Under the pieces are notes generated by a model. It saw only the letters and a list, made by a program, of their open reading frames with translations. It did not search any database and was not told the origin of the DNA. The position numbers were made by a program, and so were the translations under genes. A stretch of 64,000 bases of DNA. Origin: Cognatundibacterium luofuense (lineage in GTDB: Bacteria > Pseudomonadota > Gammaproteobacteria > Burkholderiales > Burkholderiaceae_D). The stretch covers positions 99,548 to 163,547 of the forward strand of contig NZ_JAGSPN010000011.1 of the NCBI RefSeq assembly GCF_018139685.1, given 5' to 3'. Position 1 is the stretch's first letter, and every line of letters begins with the position of its first letter. Of the stretch, positions 55,103 through 63,827 are shown one piece after another.

Positions 55103-56518
55103 TCAGTGCAAGGCTTCAAAGCGCAGCTGATCCTGCTCACGGCGCAAGCGTGCCGCTTTTTCTTCTGCATCACGCTGCTGACGACGCAGACTGTCTATCT
55201 GGCTACGCAAGTCCGCACGACTACGTTCGTTACGGCGCAATTCGTCCGCATTGTTAGGCGACGGTTTACTGTCTTTGTTGTCTTTAATATCTTTAACTTC
55301 TGCCAGACGGTTTGCATCGCGCTCCAGCTGACGCACATTATTTTCCAGATCTGAGGCGCGCTGGGCAAATTCGCGGGCTTCGCGCTGCGCATGCCGGATA
55401 CGATCCTCAAGATGCTCAAATTCACGCCCGTTTCTGACAGCGCGGTCTAAACGCCATTGCAGCTCAGGACGACAAACATTCACAGCCATCCAGTTGCCGC
55501 GACGCGCCCAGTCGAATGCATTGGCAGGCGTACAGTATTCATCATTCTTACGGTTCCAGGCTGCGGTATACACGTCACGGGTTTGCGCAATCACGAATAC
55601 GCGGTCACGCTGCGCATTCGCCATGCGCTGCTCCAGCATGTACGGACGACCCCAGCCATCCTGTGCGCCGGCATCTTGCCAGTACTGCACCAGACGTGCC
55701 TGCCAGCTGTCCTGATATTGTGGCTCAGAGAATTTCAGTCCACGCGCCTGCGCATCGGCACGACGATTGTTCACATCGCGGCCATTAACTGCATCTTCCC
55801 ACGCGAGACGACGCCAGTATTCGATGATTTCCTTATCCCAGCCTTGCTGATACGCATCAGCACGCACAAAGACTTCGCGTTGTTTTGCATTTTGTTCATG
55901 TTCTTTAAAACGGCTGTCCGGAATACCGTCATGCGCATCTGCCACGCCCAGCTGAAACCAGTAACCCTGATTACCCTGCGCCCAGCCGCTGCGGTACTGG
56001 TCACTACGGAAACCGATAGCAGCGCCTTCCTGCTGACGTTGCTGCTCCAGCTTCACCGGTGACCCGGCACGACCGTCAGCATCGCCGGTACGGAACCAGT
56101 ATTCCCCGTTGCCCAGTGTCCAGCCATCAACGTAGAATCGCTCCTGCGGCGGCGTTTTATTCTCGACGATTTTTTCCGATTTCAGTTGCTGCGCAAACTG
56201 TGACACCGGCAGCGCACGGTTACCATCGTCCCGACCGAGGCGATACCAGAATTGCTGATTACCGGTGGTCCAGCCACCCAGATACAAAGTACCGGATTCC
56301 GCTGTCACTTTACTGTTATCGACTTTCGCACAGAAATCGCGCCTGTCATCAAACTGTGCAGTCAGCCCTGCTTCACCATCTTTGCGGCCTATCATTTGCC
56401 AGTCGCCGGACTTGCAATCATTCATGCGTGTAATGGTGCTCTGGCAGGCGCTGAGCATAGCGACACCGGCAAGCAGAGCAAACAAGCGCAGGTTTTGGGA
56501 TGTCAGTCGGGATTTCAT
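55103..56518 (-). CDS. Lipoprotein built of DUF2799-like repeats with coiled-coil tail
   Basis: A 471-residue outer-membrane lipoprotein (lipobox LSAC, C25). From residue 35 to 335 it is a chain of six or seven repeats of 43-50 residues with the pattern Y-x3-W-x6-(Y/F)-W-x3-G: tryptophans at 83, 133, 179, 227, 272 and 321, each followed eight residues later by an aromatic (91, 141, 187, 235, 280; degenerate in the last), and a first partial unit at W40. Units resemble DUF2799, normally a single-unit lipoprotein of about 120 residues (from memory). The last 100 residues are charged, heptad-like coiled coil. Function unknown; the layout suggests a periplasmic scaffold. Not part of the gcv operon despite sharing its strand. 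Confidence 0.85.
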   Translation of the reverse strand: MKSRLTSQNLRLFALLAGVAMLSACQSTITRMNDCKSGDWQMIGRKDGEAGLTAQFDDRRDFCAKVDNSKVTAESGTLYLGGWTTGNQQFWYRLGRDDGNRALPVSQFAQQLKSEKIVENKTPPQERFYVDGWTLGNGEYWFRTGDADGRAGSPVKLEQQRQQEGAAIGFRSDQYRSGWAQGNQGYWFQLGVADAHDGIPDSRFKEHEQNAKQREVFVRADAYQQGWDKEIIEYWRRLAWEDAVNGRDVNNRRADAQARGLKFSEPQYQDSWQARLVQYWQDAGAQDGWGRPYMLEQRMANAQRDRVFVIAQTRDVYTAAWNRKNDEYCTPANAFDWARRGNWMAVNVCRPELQWRLDRAVRNGREFEHLEDRIRHAQREAREFAQRASDLENNVRQLERDANRLAEVKDIKDNKDSKPSPNNADELRRNERSRADLRSQIDSLRRQQRDAEEKAARLRREQDQLRFEALH

Positions 56519-56684
56519 ACATACTTTCTGAAAGTGAGTTGAAGCAAGAACGTGTGACAGTTTGTTACAGTTGACGGCAAGGCGGCATTTTTAAGCATTG
56601 AAATCACAGAAAGCGGCTACAGTTAGCGTTGCAGCAGTTGACGATACCCGACAGACTGCCTCCAGCCACCTTTTCTCGTCATTT

Positions 56685-58529
56685 ATGTCCGAACTTTCTG
56701 CTGCTGCGTCAGCGTCCGACGCCAATACGGCAACGCCTGCCCGCAAACTGGGGCCACTGCGCGCCTTACTGCCATTTTTACTACCGTACCGAAAACAATT
56801 TGCGCTGGCGGGATTTGCCCTGCTTGCCGCCGCTGCCGCCACCCTGTCCGTGCCGATGGCATTTCGCGGCATGATAGACGGCGGCTGGCAAGGCGCTGCA
56901 AATGCACTGCCGAATGCCTTTTTATTGTTATTCGGTCTGGCCATGCTGCTGGCGATTTCCACCGCCGCCCGCTTTTACATGGTGTCCTGGCTGGGCGAGC
57001 GGGTAACTGCCGATTTGCGCAAGCAAGTGTACTCACACATTCTGCGGCAAAGCCCGCTGTTTTTTGAGACCACACGCACCGGCGAAGTGCTGTCGCGTTT
57101 AACCACCGATACGTCGCTGATACAAACCGTGGTCGGCACCAGTATTTCGATGGCGCTGCGCAACTGCCTGTTACTGGCTGGCGGTTTGCTGATGATGCTG
57201 ATCACCAGCACATCGCTGACGCTGATGATACTGGTGTTACTGCTGGCCGTGATTTTGCCGATACTGCATTTCGGCAAGCGGGTACGCAGCCTTTCGCGCC
57301 AGAGTCAGGACAGCATCGCCGATTTTTCTGCACTGGCCGGTGAAATTCTGAATGCAATGCCGACGATACAGGCGTTCACCCGTGAATCCGCCGAGCGTGA
57401 ACGCTTCGGCACACAGGCGGAAAAAGCTTTTGACAGCGGTATCCGCCGGGTGCGTGCCCGCGCCCTGCTGACCATGATTGCGATCACGCTGGTATTCGGT
57501 GCGATCATTCTGGTGTTGTGGCTGGGGGCGCAGCGCGTTGCCGCGGGTGAAATGAGCAGCGGACAACTGGCGCAGTTTATTTTGTACGCCTCAATTGTGG
57601 CCGGCGCATTCGGCGCTTTATCGGAAGTGCTTGGCGATGCCCAGCGCGCTGCCGGTGCAACCGAGCGTTTGCTGGCACTGATGGCTTACCCGCCTGACAT
57701 TCAGGACCCGCCACATCCAAAGCTGCCGCCGGACACCGGCAATACGCAGGGAGCGACGCTATCGCTGTCAGCACTGCGTTTTTCCTACCCTTCCCGTCCG
57801 CAACAACTGGCGCTGGACAACATTCATTTGCAGATCGCGGCTGGCGAAACCGTCGCACTAGTCGGCAGTTCCGGCGCCGGGAAATCCACGCTGTTTCAAC
57901 TGATACTGCGCTTTTATGAGAGTCAGCAAGGCGAGATTGCGCTGAACGGACAAGATATCCGCGAATACCGCTTGCAGGATTTGCGTCAGCGTATCGGCAT
58001 CGTGCCGCAGGACACTGTGATTTTTTCCGACAATGCGCTGGAAAATATTCGCATCGCGCGGCCGGATGCCAGCGATGCAGAAGTAATGGAAGCAGCAAAA
58101 CAGGCTGCAGCACACGACTTTCTGAGCGCTCTGCCCGAGGGCTATCACACCTTTCTCGGCGAACGCGGGGTACGCCTTTCGGGCGGGCAGCGTCAGCGCA
58201 TTGCGATTGCTCGCGTGCTGCTGAAAAATCCGCCTTTGTTATTACTGGACGAAGCCACCAGCGCGCTGGATGCGGAATCTGAGCAGCGTGTACAGGCAGC
58301 ACTGGAACGCGCGATGACCGGACGCACCACACTGATCATTGCGCACCGGCTGGCAACGATACAGAAAGCCGACCGCATCATCGTGATGGATCAGGGCAGG
58401 ATCGTTGAAACCGGTACGCATCAGGACTTACTACAGCAGCAGGGTATTTACGCACGGCTGGCCAGCCTGCAATTCGGGTTGAACAGCGCGCCGGAAACAC
58501 CTGCAGAGGAAGCCGTCAGTCCGTTGTAA
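56685..58529 (+). CDS. MsbA-like ABC exporter (fused membrane and ATPase domains)
   Basis: A 614-residue half-transporter that forms a homodimer in the inner membrane. Six hydrophobic segments over about residues 25-325, then an ABC domain with Walker A GSSGAGKST near residue 393, signature LSGGQRQRIA near residue 500 and Walker B LLLLDEATSALD. Resembles lipid/multidrug exporters of the MsbA/LmrA class; the substrate is not clear and no LPS gene is nearby. The ATG at 56685 is preferred to an upstream TTG at 56598, since the upstream part is low-complexity; neither has a clear ribosome-binding site. Confidence 0.9.
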   Translation: MSELSAAASASDANTATPARKLGPLRALLPFLLPYRKQFALAGFALLAAAAATLSVPMAFRGMIDGGWQGAANALPNAFLLLFGLAMLLAISTAARFYMVSWLGERVTADLRKQVYSHILRQSPLFFETTRTGEVLSRLTTDTSLIQTVVGTSISMALRNCLLLAGGLLMMLITSTSLTLMILVLLLAVILPILHFGKRVRSLSRQSQDSIADFSALAGEILNAMPTIQAFTRESAERERFGTQAEKAFDSGIRRVRARALLTMIAITLVFGAIILVLWLGAQRVAAGEMSSGQLAQFILYASIVAGAFGALSEVLGDAQRAAGATERLLALMAYPPDIQDPPHPKLPPDTGNTQGATLSLSALRFSYPSRPQQLALDNIHLQIAAGETVALVGSSGAGKSTLFQLILRFYESQQGEIALNGQDIREYRLQDLRQRIGIVPQDTVIFSDNALENIRIARPDASDAEVMEAAKQAAAHDFLSALPEGYHTFLGERGVRLSGGQRQRIAIARVLLKNPPLLLLDEATSALDAESEQRVQAALERAMTGRTTLIIAHRLATIQKADRIIVMDQGRIVETGTHQDLLQQQGIYARLASLQFGLNSAPETPAEEAVSPL

Positions 58530-58549
58530 TCAGGCTCCGGCGACCTAGT

Positions 58550-58650
58550 ATTGTGCAGAAGTCCGCATCTGTGATTTTCGGAGAGCCGGACTTTCTGCCG
58601 ACGACCGCCGGATCGGTATGCTGAACTCCGCATTTTGGCCATTTTCAGGT
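58550..58650 (-). repeat. Convergent-gap repeat, copy 6
   Basis: Sixth copy, inverted, 20 bp after the ABC exporter stop and 90 bp before the convergent amidohydrolase stop. Boxes start at 58566 and 58631, 65 bp apart; core intact on the minus strand. A CTGAGGC / GCCTCAG inverted repeat follows at about 58673-58707. No separate rho-independent terminator with T run is seen in this gap. Confidence 0.85.
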
Positions 58651-58740
58651 GTTTTCGGGCAGTTTCTGACGCTCTGAGGCTGCCTGAGTTGTCTGAGCCG
58701 CCTCAGCGTCTGCGCCCGAAACACCCGTACTCTGAGCGAC

Positions 58741-60393
58741 TCAGGGACGACTATAGACTTGCTTACCGGCGACCCAGGTCGATAACACCTGCGTTGTGGC
58801 GATCTCACTGACCGGCACTTTCAGAATGTCGCGATCAATCACCACAAAATCCGCCCACTTCCCTTTTTCCAGACTGCCGAGCCGGGTTTCCTGAAACGCC
58901 GCAAATGCAGCATCCAGTGTGAAGCAGCGCAGCGCCTGCTCACGGCTCATCGCCTGATCCGGATACCAGCCTCCTTGCGGTTGCCCCTGCAAATCGGTGC
59001 GGCTGACTGCCGCCAGCATGCCTTCAAACGGATTCGGCGATTCAATCGGAAAATCCGATCCGCAGGCAATCCGCGCACCGAGTTTAGTAAAACGTTGCCA
59101 CGCATAAGCACCACGTATCCGCTGCGGGCCAACGCGCTGCTCCGCCATATTCATATCCGAAGTTGCATGGACTGGCTGCATCGATGGAATCAGACCCAGC
59201 TTCACAAAACGCGGAATATCTTCCAGCGCCACCACCTGCGCATGTTCAATACGGTGACGGCGGGCGGCGCGCCACTGCGGCGGTAATGCGGCAAATGCAT
59301 CCAGCACTTCACGATTCGCCGCATCGCCGATGGCATGCACATTCACCTGATAACCGCGCGAAGCAGCAGTCCGTATCATGCCCTGCAATTCTGCCGGTGT
59401 ATGAAACAGCAAACCTTTGGTGTGCGGCGCATCGCTGTACGGTGCCAGCAAAGCTGCACCGCGTGAACCGAGGGCGCCATCGGAAAACAGCTTCACAGCA
59501 CGCAACACATAGCGATCCTGCGCTGCATCGTAGCGCGGCCCGTCTTTGGATAATTGCGTAAATTCTTCGCCGGTGCCGCGTATCATGCCGTACACCCGCA
59601 GCGGCAAGGCTTGCTCCGCCTGCAAACTGCGTATCGCCTGATCTGCCGCGACATTGATACCGGCATCATGCACGCTGGTGATACCGTTGGCGACCAGTGT
59701 ATTCAGTGCGAGCTTCAGTGCCTCCTTATTCTGCGCTGCATCGGCGGCAGGAATATGACGGCTGACCAGTGTCATCGCACTATCGATAAGCACACCGGTC
59801 GGATTACCGGCCGCATCCCGTTCAATACGACCACCGGAGGGGTCAGGCGTGTTTTTGTCGATACCGGCAATGCGTAACGCAGCCTGATTCGCCCAGCCCG
59901 CATGACCATCCACACGGTCCAGCCAGACCGGACGCTGCGGCGCGAGATCGTCGATATCTGCTGCCTCAGGAAAGCGACCGAGCTGCCAGACGACCTGATT
60001 CCAGCCACCGCCCAATACCCAGCCATTGCCCGGATACTGGCGCAGATAAGTACGAATCGCTTCGCGCGCTTCCTGCAAATTGCGTGTCTCGCGCAGATTC
60101 AGACTCAGCATGCTGTAACCGAGGCTGAGTAAATGCCCGTGCGCATCGGTCAGGCCGGGTAAGACCGTTTTTCCGCCCATATCCAGCACTTTCGCAGCAG
60201 GCCAGCGCGGTGCGAGTTCTGCCTGTGCGCCGGTAGCCAGTACTTTACCCTGATCACTGATGACCAGCGTGTCAAACTGACGCAAACGTTCGTGCTCCCA
60301 GCTGTAGCCGTTTGCCTTAATCAACATCGTTTCTGCCTGTACCCAAGGCGCTGTCAGCAGTAACACTGCACTCAGCCAGAACTGTCGTCGCAT
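58741..60393 (-). CDS. Exported amidohydrolase, YtcJ/amidohydrolase-3 type
   Basis: A 550-residue periplasmic metal-dependent hydrolase with a signal peptide (MRRQFWLSAVLLLTAPWVQA). Amidohydrolase-3 traits: VLPGLTDAHGHLLSLGYSML (H-x-H metal ligands), VNVHAIGDAANREVLDAFA and RIEHAQVV, and ACGSDFPIESPNPF near the end with the catalytic aspartate. The second of two consecutive ATGs is preferred because AGGGGG is then 5 bp away; a longer upstream frame is discarded. Substrate unknown; such enzymes hydrolyse N-acyl or cyclic amides. Divergent from mltD. Confidence 0.88.
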   Translation of the reverse strand: MRRQFWLSAVLLLTAPWVQAETMLIKANGYSWEHERLRQFDTLVISDQGKVLATGAQAELAPRWPAAKVLDMGGKTVLPGLTDAHGHLLSLGYSMLSLNLRETRNLQEAREAIRTYLRQYPGNGWVLGGGWNQVVWQLGRFPEAADIDDLAPQRPVWLDRVDGHAGWANQAALRIAGIDKNTPDPSGGRIERDAAGNPTGVLIDSAMTLVSRHIPAADAAQNKEALKLALNTLVANGITSVHDAGINVAADQAIRSLQAEQALPLRVYGMIRGTGEEFTQLSKDGPRYDAAQDRYVLRAVKLFSDGALGSRGAALLAPYSDAPHTKGLLFHTPAELQGMIRTAASRGYQVNVHAIGDAANREVLDAFAALPPQWRAARRHRIEHAQVVALEDIPRFVKLGLIPSMQPVHATSDMNMAEQRVGPQRIRGAYAWQRFTKLGARIACGSDFPIESPNPFEGMLAAVSRTDLQGQPQGGWYPDQAMSREQALRCFTLDAAFAAFQETRLGSLEKGKWADFVVIDRDILKVPVSEIATTQVLSTWVAGKQVYSRP

Positions 60394-60723
60394 CATGTCC
60401 CCCTTCTTTTTGTAATCCGCGCAGCTTAGGCAGAAAAACAAATTCTCACAAGGAAACCCGGCACAATGGATAAACAATGTCAGAAACTACCCACAAAAAT
60501 ACGGTGCGCCAGATCCCGCAACTGACGACGATGGGATTAGTCATCAATTTCAGATAAATCACCAATTTCATCTAAAATCATTTAATTTCGCGCTATTTCA
60601 ATTCTTCGTTAACGCCGCCTGTCATCAGGCTGACATTTTTCTTGACGGCGAGCTATGATTTTCCGTACACTCTTCGGATCCTGAAGACACAGTCGACTCT
60701 GGTCGATATTTCTGATCTTGCCT
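60394..60723. other. Divergent gap between amidohydrolase and mltD
   Basis: About 330 bp without a gene, holding both promoters. It has a near-exact direct repeat AATTTCAGATAAATCA (60546-60561) and AATTTCATCTAAAATCA (60564-60580), 18 bp period, which could be a pair of operator sites or an A/T-rich promoter upstream element of mltD. Confidence 0.55.
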
Positions 60724-62181
60724 ATGAAAAGATTACGACCCGCACTCACTCCACGGATTGCCGCAACCATTGCGCTGATCGCGTTACCGCTGATCAGTCT
60801 GGCAGAAGGCAGCGTCCCTGCTGACTCACCTGCACCGGCTGAAAATTCCCCCGTCAATACACTTAGTCTCGATACATCTCTGTCCGGCACACCCGGTTCT
60901 CTGAACCTGTCCGAAACCCGTGAAATCGATTTGTGGGAACGCATACGCGGTGGCTTTGCGATACCTGATCTGGAAAACAAAACAGCCGCTGGCCAGACAA
61001 CCTGGTACGCCAGCCGCTCCGATGCATTTCTGAAAACGCTGCAACGCGGCTCCCGCTATCTGTATCACGTTGTGGAGCAACTGGAAAAACGCGGCATGCC
61101 AACGGAACTGGCGCTGCTGCCATTCATTGAATCGGCATTTAATCCGCAAGCCATTTCCAGCGCCAAAGCCAGCGGTATGTGGCAGTTCATGGCAGCAACC
61201 GGCAAAGACTACAATCTGAAGCAAAACATGTTCACCGACGAACGCCGCGGTGTACTCGATTCCACCGAAGCAGCGCTGAACTATCTGGAACGGTTGTACG
61301 GCATGTTCGGTGACTGGCAATTAGCACTGGCGGCCTATAACTGGGGCGAAGGCTCGGTGCAGCGCGCGATCAAAAAACAGCAGGCAGCGGGCTTACCGAT
61401 TGATTTTGACAGCCTGTCCGTTCACATGCCGGCAGAGACCCGCAACTATGTGCCGAAATTACAGGCAGTAAAAAACATCATTGCGCATCCTGAACAATTC
61501 AACATCAGCCTGCCGACAGTAGAAAATCAGCCTTACTTTGTACCGGTTGCAAAAACCCGCGACATGGATGTGAAGCTGGCAGCAGAACTGGCGGAATTGC
61601 CACTGACTGAATTCACTGCCCTGAATCCGCAATTCAACAAACCTGTGATCACCGGCACCACAACCAAGATTCTGCTGCCGACTGAAAATGCTGAAAAATT
61701 CAAAGAAAATCTGACCAAGTGGCAAGGTCCGTTGTCGAGCTGGGCAACTTACATTGTTCAGAAAACTGAAAAAATTGAAGCTCTGGCAGCAAAACTGGGG
61801 CACAGCGCAGATTTCTTAAGAAATGTGAATCTGATTCCGGCAAAAATGCTGGTGAAAGCAGGCTCAACACTTCTGGTGCCGAAATCTGAGAAACATACAG
61901 ATCAGGATATCGCGCCGGAGATCGCTGAAAACGCCAAACTGATCGTTGAAAAAGCAATCACTACACGCCAGATCAGTCTAAAAGTCGGCAAGCGTGACAA
62001 TTTAAATGCGATAGCGAGCCGCTACCATGTCAGCGTAGCCGACATCAAATCCTGGAATAAACTGAAAACAGAACAAATCAGTTATGGCCAGACGCTGAAA
62101 CTGGAAGTCCCGGTCACAGCGCGCAGCCGCGATAACGGCAAACAAAAACTGGCCAGCCATCACGGTCACCGCCGCAGTTAA
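60724..62181 (+). CDS. mltD: Membrane-bound lytic murein transglycosylase D
   Basis: Cleaves peptidoglycan glycan strands with formation of 1,6-anhydro ends. The 485-residue protein has a signal peptide (to about residue 28), the SLT/MltD catalytic domain (about 100-270; catalytic E in LLPFIESAFNPQAISSAKASG, GMWQFMAATG, AYNWGEGSV) and a C-terminal LysM domain (about 418-462, NLNAIASRYHVSVADIKSWN) preceded by a weaker LysM-like unit (YIVQKTEKIEALAAKLGHSAD). No lipobox cysteine is seen after the signal peptide, unlike E. coli MltD, so it may be soluble periplasmic. Followed by a strong terminator. Confidence 0.92.
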   Translation: MKRLRPALTPRIAATIALIALPLISLAEGSVPADSPAPAENSPVNTLSLDTSLSGTPGSLNLSETREIDLWERIRGGFAIPDLENKTAAGQTTWYASRSDAFLKTLQRGSRYLYHVVEQLEKRGMPTELALLPFIESAFNPQAISSAKASGMWQFMAATGKDYNLKQNMFTDERRGVLDSTEAALNYLERLYGMFGDWQLALAAYNWGEGSVQRAIKKQQAAGLPIDFDSLSVHMPAETRNYVPKLQAVKNIIAHPEQFNISLPTVENQPYFVPVAKTRDMDVKLAAELAELPLTEFTALNPQFNKPVITGTTTKILLPTENAEKFKENLTKWQGPLSSWATYIVQKTEKIEALAAKLGHSADFLRNVNLIPAKMLVKAGSTLLVPKSEKHTDQDIAPEIAENAKLIVEKAITTRQISLKVGKRDNLNAIASRYHVSVADIKSWNKLKTEQISYGQTLKLEVPVTARSRDNGKQKLASHHGHRRS

Positions 62182-62218
62182 GCAAAGCGCTTGCCAAGAT
62201 AATATCCCGGTAAAAACG

Positions 62219-62254
62219 AAAAGCCGCTGCCATCAATGCAGCGGCTTTTTCTTT
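62219..62254 (+). terminator. Terminator of mltD
   Basis: Stem AAAAGCCGCTGC / GCAGCGGCTTTT with a 7-nt loop and T run, 37 bp beyond the stop codon. Confidence 0.9.
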
Positions 62255-62373
62255 TCACGCGACAATCATTCTGCAAAGCAAGCTCATTCATTTCCGAAAA
62301 ATTAAGGCTACATAAATCGCTGGCAACTCATGAAGCAATATATTCACAAACCATTTTGAATCAGCGCCGGAAT

Positions 62374-62403
62374 AAAAAAAGCGCTGCAATTGCAGCGCTT
62401 TTT
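62374..62403 (-). terminator. Terminator of the TPR-like gene
   Basis: Perfect palindrome AAAAAGCGCTGCAATTGCAGCGCTTTTT, 23 bp beyond the stop of the leftward gene. Symmetric, so it could also stop read-through from mltD. Confidence 0.88.
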
Positions 62404-62426
62404 CACATCAGAAACTGAACTATCGC

Positions 62427-63674
62427 TTATTTCTGATTCGCGAAAATCACCCAGTAACGAGCCAGTTCTGCAGTACCGTCTTTACCACCAACGGATTTCA
62501 GTGTTTTGATCGCAGCTGGCTTTTTACCGCTTTGCAGCTGTGCAATACCCAGATGCAGTTTCGCGTCTTCTGCTTGTGTCAGGCCACCTTTTTTGATGCC
62601 CTCTTCCATCAGCGCAATACCCTGATCTGCTTTACCGGCAGCAACCAGTGCAAAGCCCAGTGTCACCAGGCCGTTACCGTCTTTCGCTGCTTTAGCATTA
62701 GTTTCAGCAGCTGCGAAACCTGCATTCGCTTCGTCATTAGCTTTCGTTGCCATATCACGCAAACGCTTGTGACGGTCAACATCGTTGCCTGTGCCTAATG
62801 CACCTGCTTTGTAACCTGCATCAATGATTTTGCTGGCTTCTGCAGGATAACCTGCTTTAATCGACATCAGGGAAGCTTCCATGTAGTCGTTGCCTTTTGT
62901 TACCTGACCCAGCGCCAGTTTCAGACGCAGCAGATCCAGTTTCAGGCGTTCAGAATAACCTAGTTTACGTTCCAGAATATTCAGCAGATTCACCCAGTAT
63001 TCTTTTTTGCCGTGGTACATCACCAGTTTTTCCAGCGCGCCGGCATATGCAGTCGTATCTTTTTGCTTAGATAAAGCATTCGCATAAAATTCCAGATTCG
63101 ACAGGCTTGGTGTGCGACCGGCCTTCTCATCCGCTGCGATCTCAGCTTCTACTGCTTTCGCCGCTTTCGAGCTGTCACCACTCTGATTCATCGCCTGAAT
63201 CAGGTATGGACGCATAGACTGATCTGTACCGCCGTCAGAATAATAGCGGTTATACCAGGTTACAGCCTTCGAATAGTTACCGGCTTTGTAGTACGCATTT
63301 GCCAGCACCTGAATCATTTGCAGCTGATCTTTAGAAGGCAGTTTGTTCGCAGCGATGATTGCTTCGGCAGCACGGATCGTTGCATCGTTATCGCCTGCAG
63401 CAGATGCAATCGACAAACGCATACGTTCAATTGTGAAACTTTCGTTGACGGATTTACCGCTGATGCCATCGGCCTCATGGATTTTCGCCAGCGCTTCTTT
63501 GTATTTTTTCGCTTTATAAAGGTCACCGGCAGTCTGCACAATACGGCCGACTTCAGGGCGCATCGCTTCCTGAGCAAATGCAGTATTTGCCGCAATATTT
63601 GTCAGTTCAGGCGCGGCAGAAAAGCCGATAGCTGCTACCAGCACAGCAATACGAGAAAAGCGAAATTGCATCAT
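62427..63674 (-). CDS. Exported TPR/helical-repeat protein next to exbD
   Basis: A 415-residue protein with a signal peptide (MMQFRFSRIAVLVAAIGFSAAPE..., probably cleaved near AFAQ at residue 34) and an all-helical body with several TPR-like pairs (AGDLYKAKKYKEALAKIHEAD, LANAYYKAGNYSKAVTWYNRYY, GLVTLGFALVAAGKADQGIALMEEGI). Genes of this kind follow exbB-exbD-exbD in TonB systems of betaproteobacteria and xanthomonads and are thought to assist energised uptake from the periplasm. It lies 153 bp after exbD on the same strand. Its exact function is unknown. Confidence 0.83.
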   Translation of the reverse strand: MMQFRFSRIAVLVAAIGFSAAPELTNIAANTAFAQEAMRPEVGRIVQTAGDLYKAKKYKEALAKIHEADGISGKSVNESFTIERMRLSIASAAGDNDATIRAAEAIIAANKLPSKDQLQMIQVLANAYYKAGNYSKAVTWYNRYYSDGGTDQSMRPYLIQAMNQSGDSSKAAKAVEAEIAADEKAGRTPSLSNLEFYANALSKQKDTTAYAGALEKLVMYHGKKEYWVNLLNILERKLGYSERLKLDLLRLKLALGQVTKGNDYMEASLMSIKAGYPAEASKIIDAGYKAGALGTGNDVDRHKRLRDMATKANDEANAGFAAAETNAKAAKDGNGLVTLGFALVAAGKADQGIALMEEGIKKGGLTQAEDAKLHLGIAQLQSGKKPAAIKTLKSVGGKDGTAELARYWVIFANQK

Positions 63675-63746
63675 AAGTTATCTCACCATCAATGAATTGA
63701 ATAAATGCCGGGCAGATCGCAATTTACCTGCCCTTCAATATGAAAA

Positions 63747-63766
63747 TGGCAGGTAGATACCTGCCA
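63747..63766 (-). terminator. Hairpin between exbD and TPR-like gene
   Basis: Perfect 9-bp inverted repeat TGGCAGGTA / TACCTGCCA with only two bases between the arms. A third related word TTACCTGCC at 63724-63732 can pair with the same arm. No T run on the minus strand, so partial termination, attenuation or a processing site are all possible. Confidence 0.5.
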
Positions 63767-63827
63767 CTTCCTAATCATACAACAAGTCTGTTCTGAGCCT
63801 GGAGTAAATTCACAGTTAATCTGAATC

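Noticed and set aside
1282-58650. Repeat copies as insertion sequences or miniature transposons
   Set aside because: No terminal inverted repeats, target-site duplications or transposase are visible; the outer boxes are direct, not inverted, and placement is restricted to convergent gaps.
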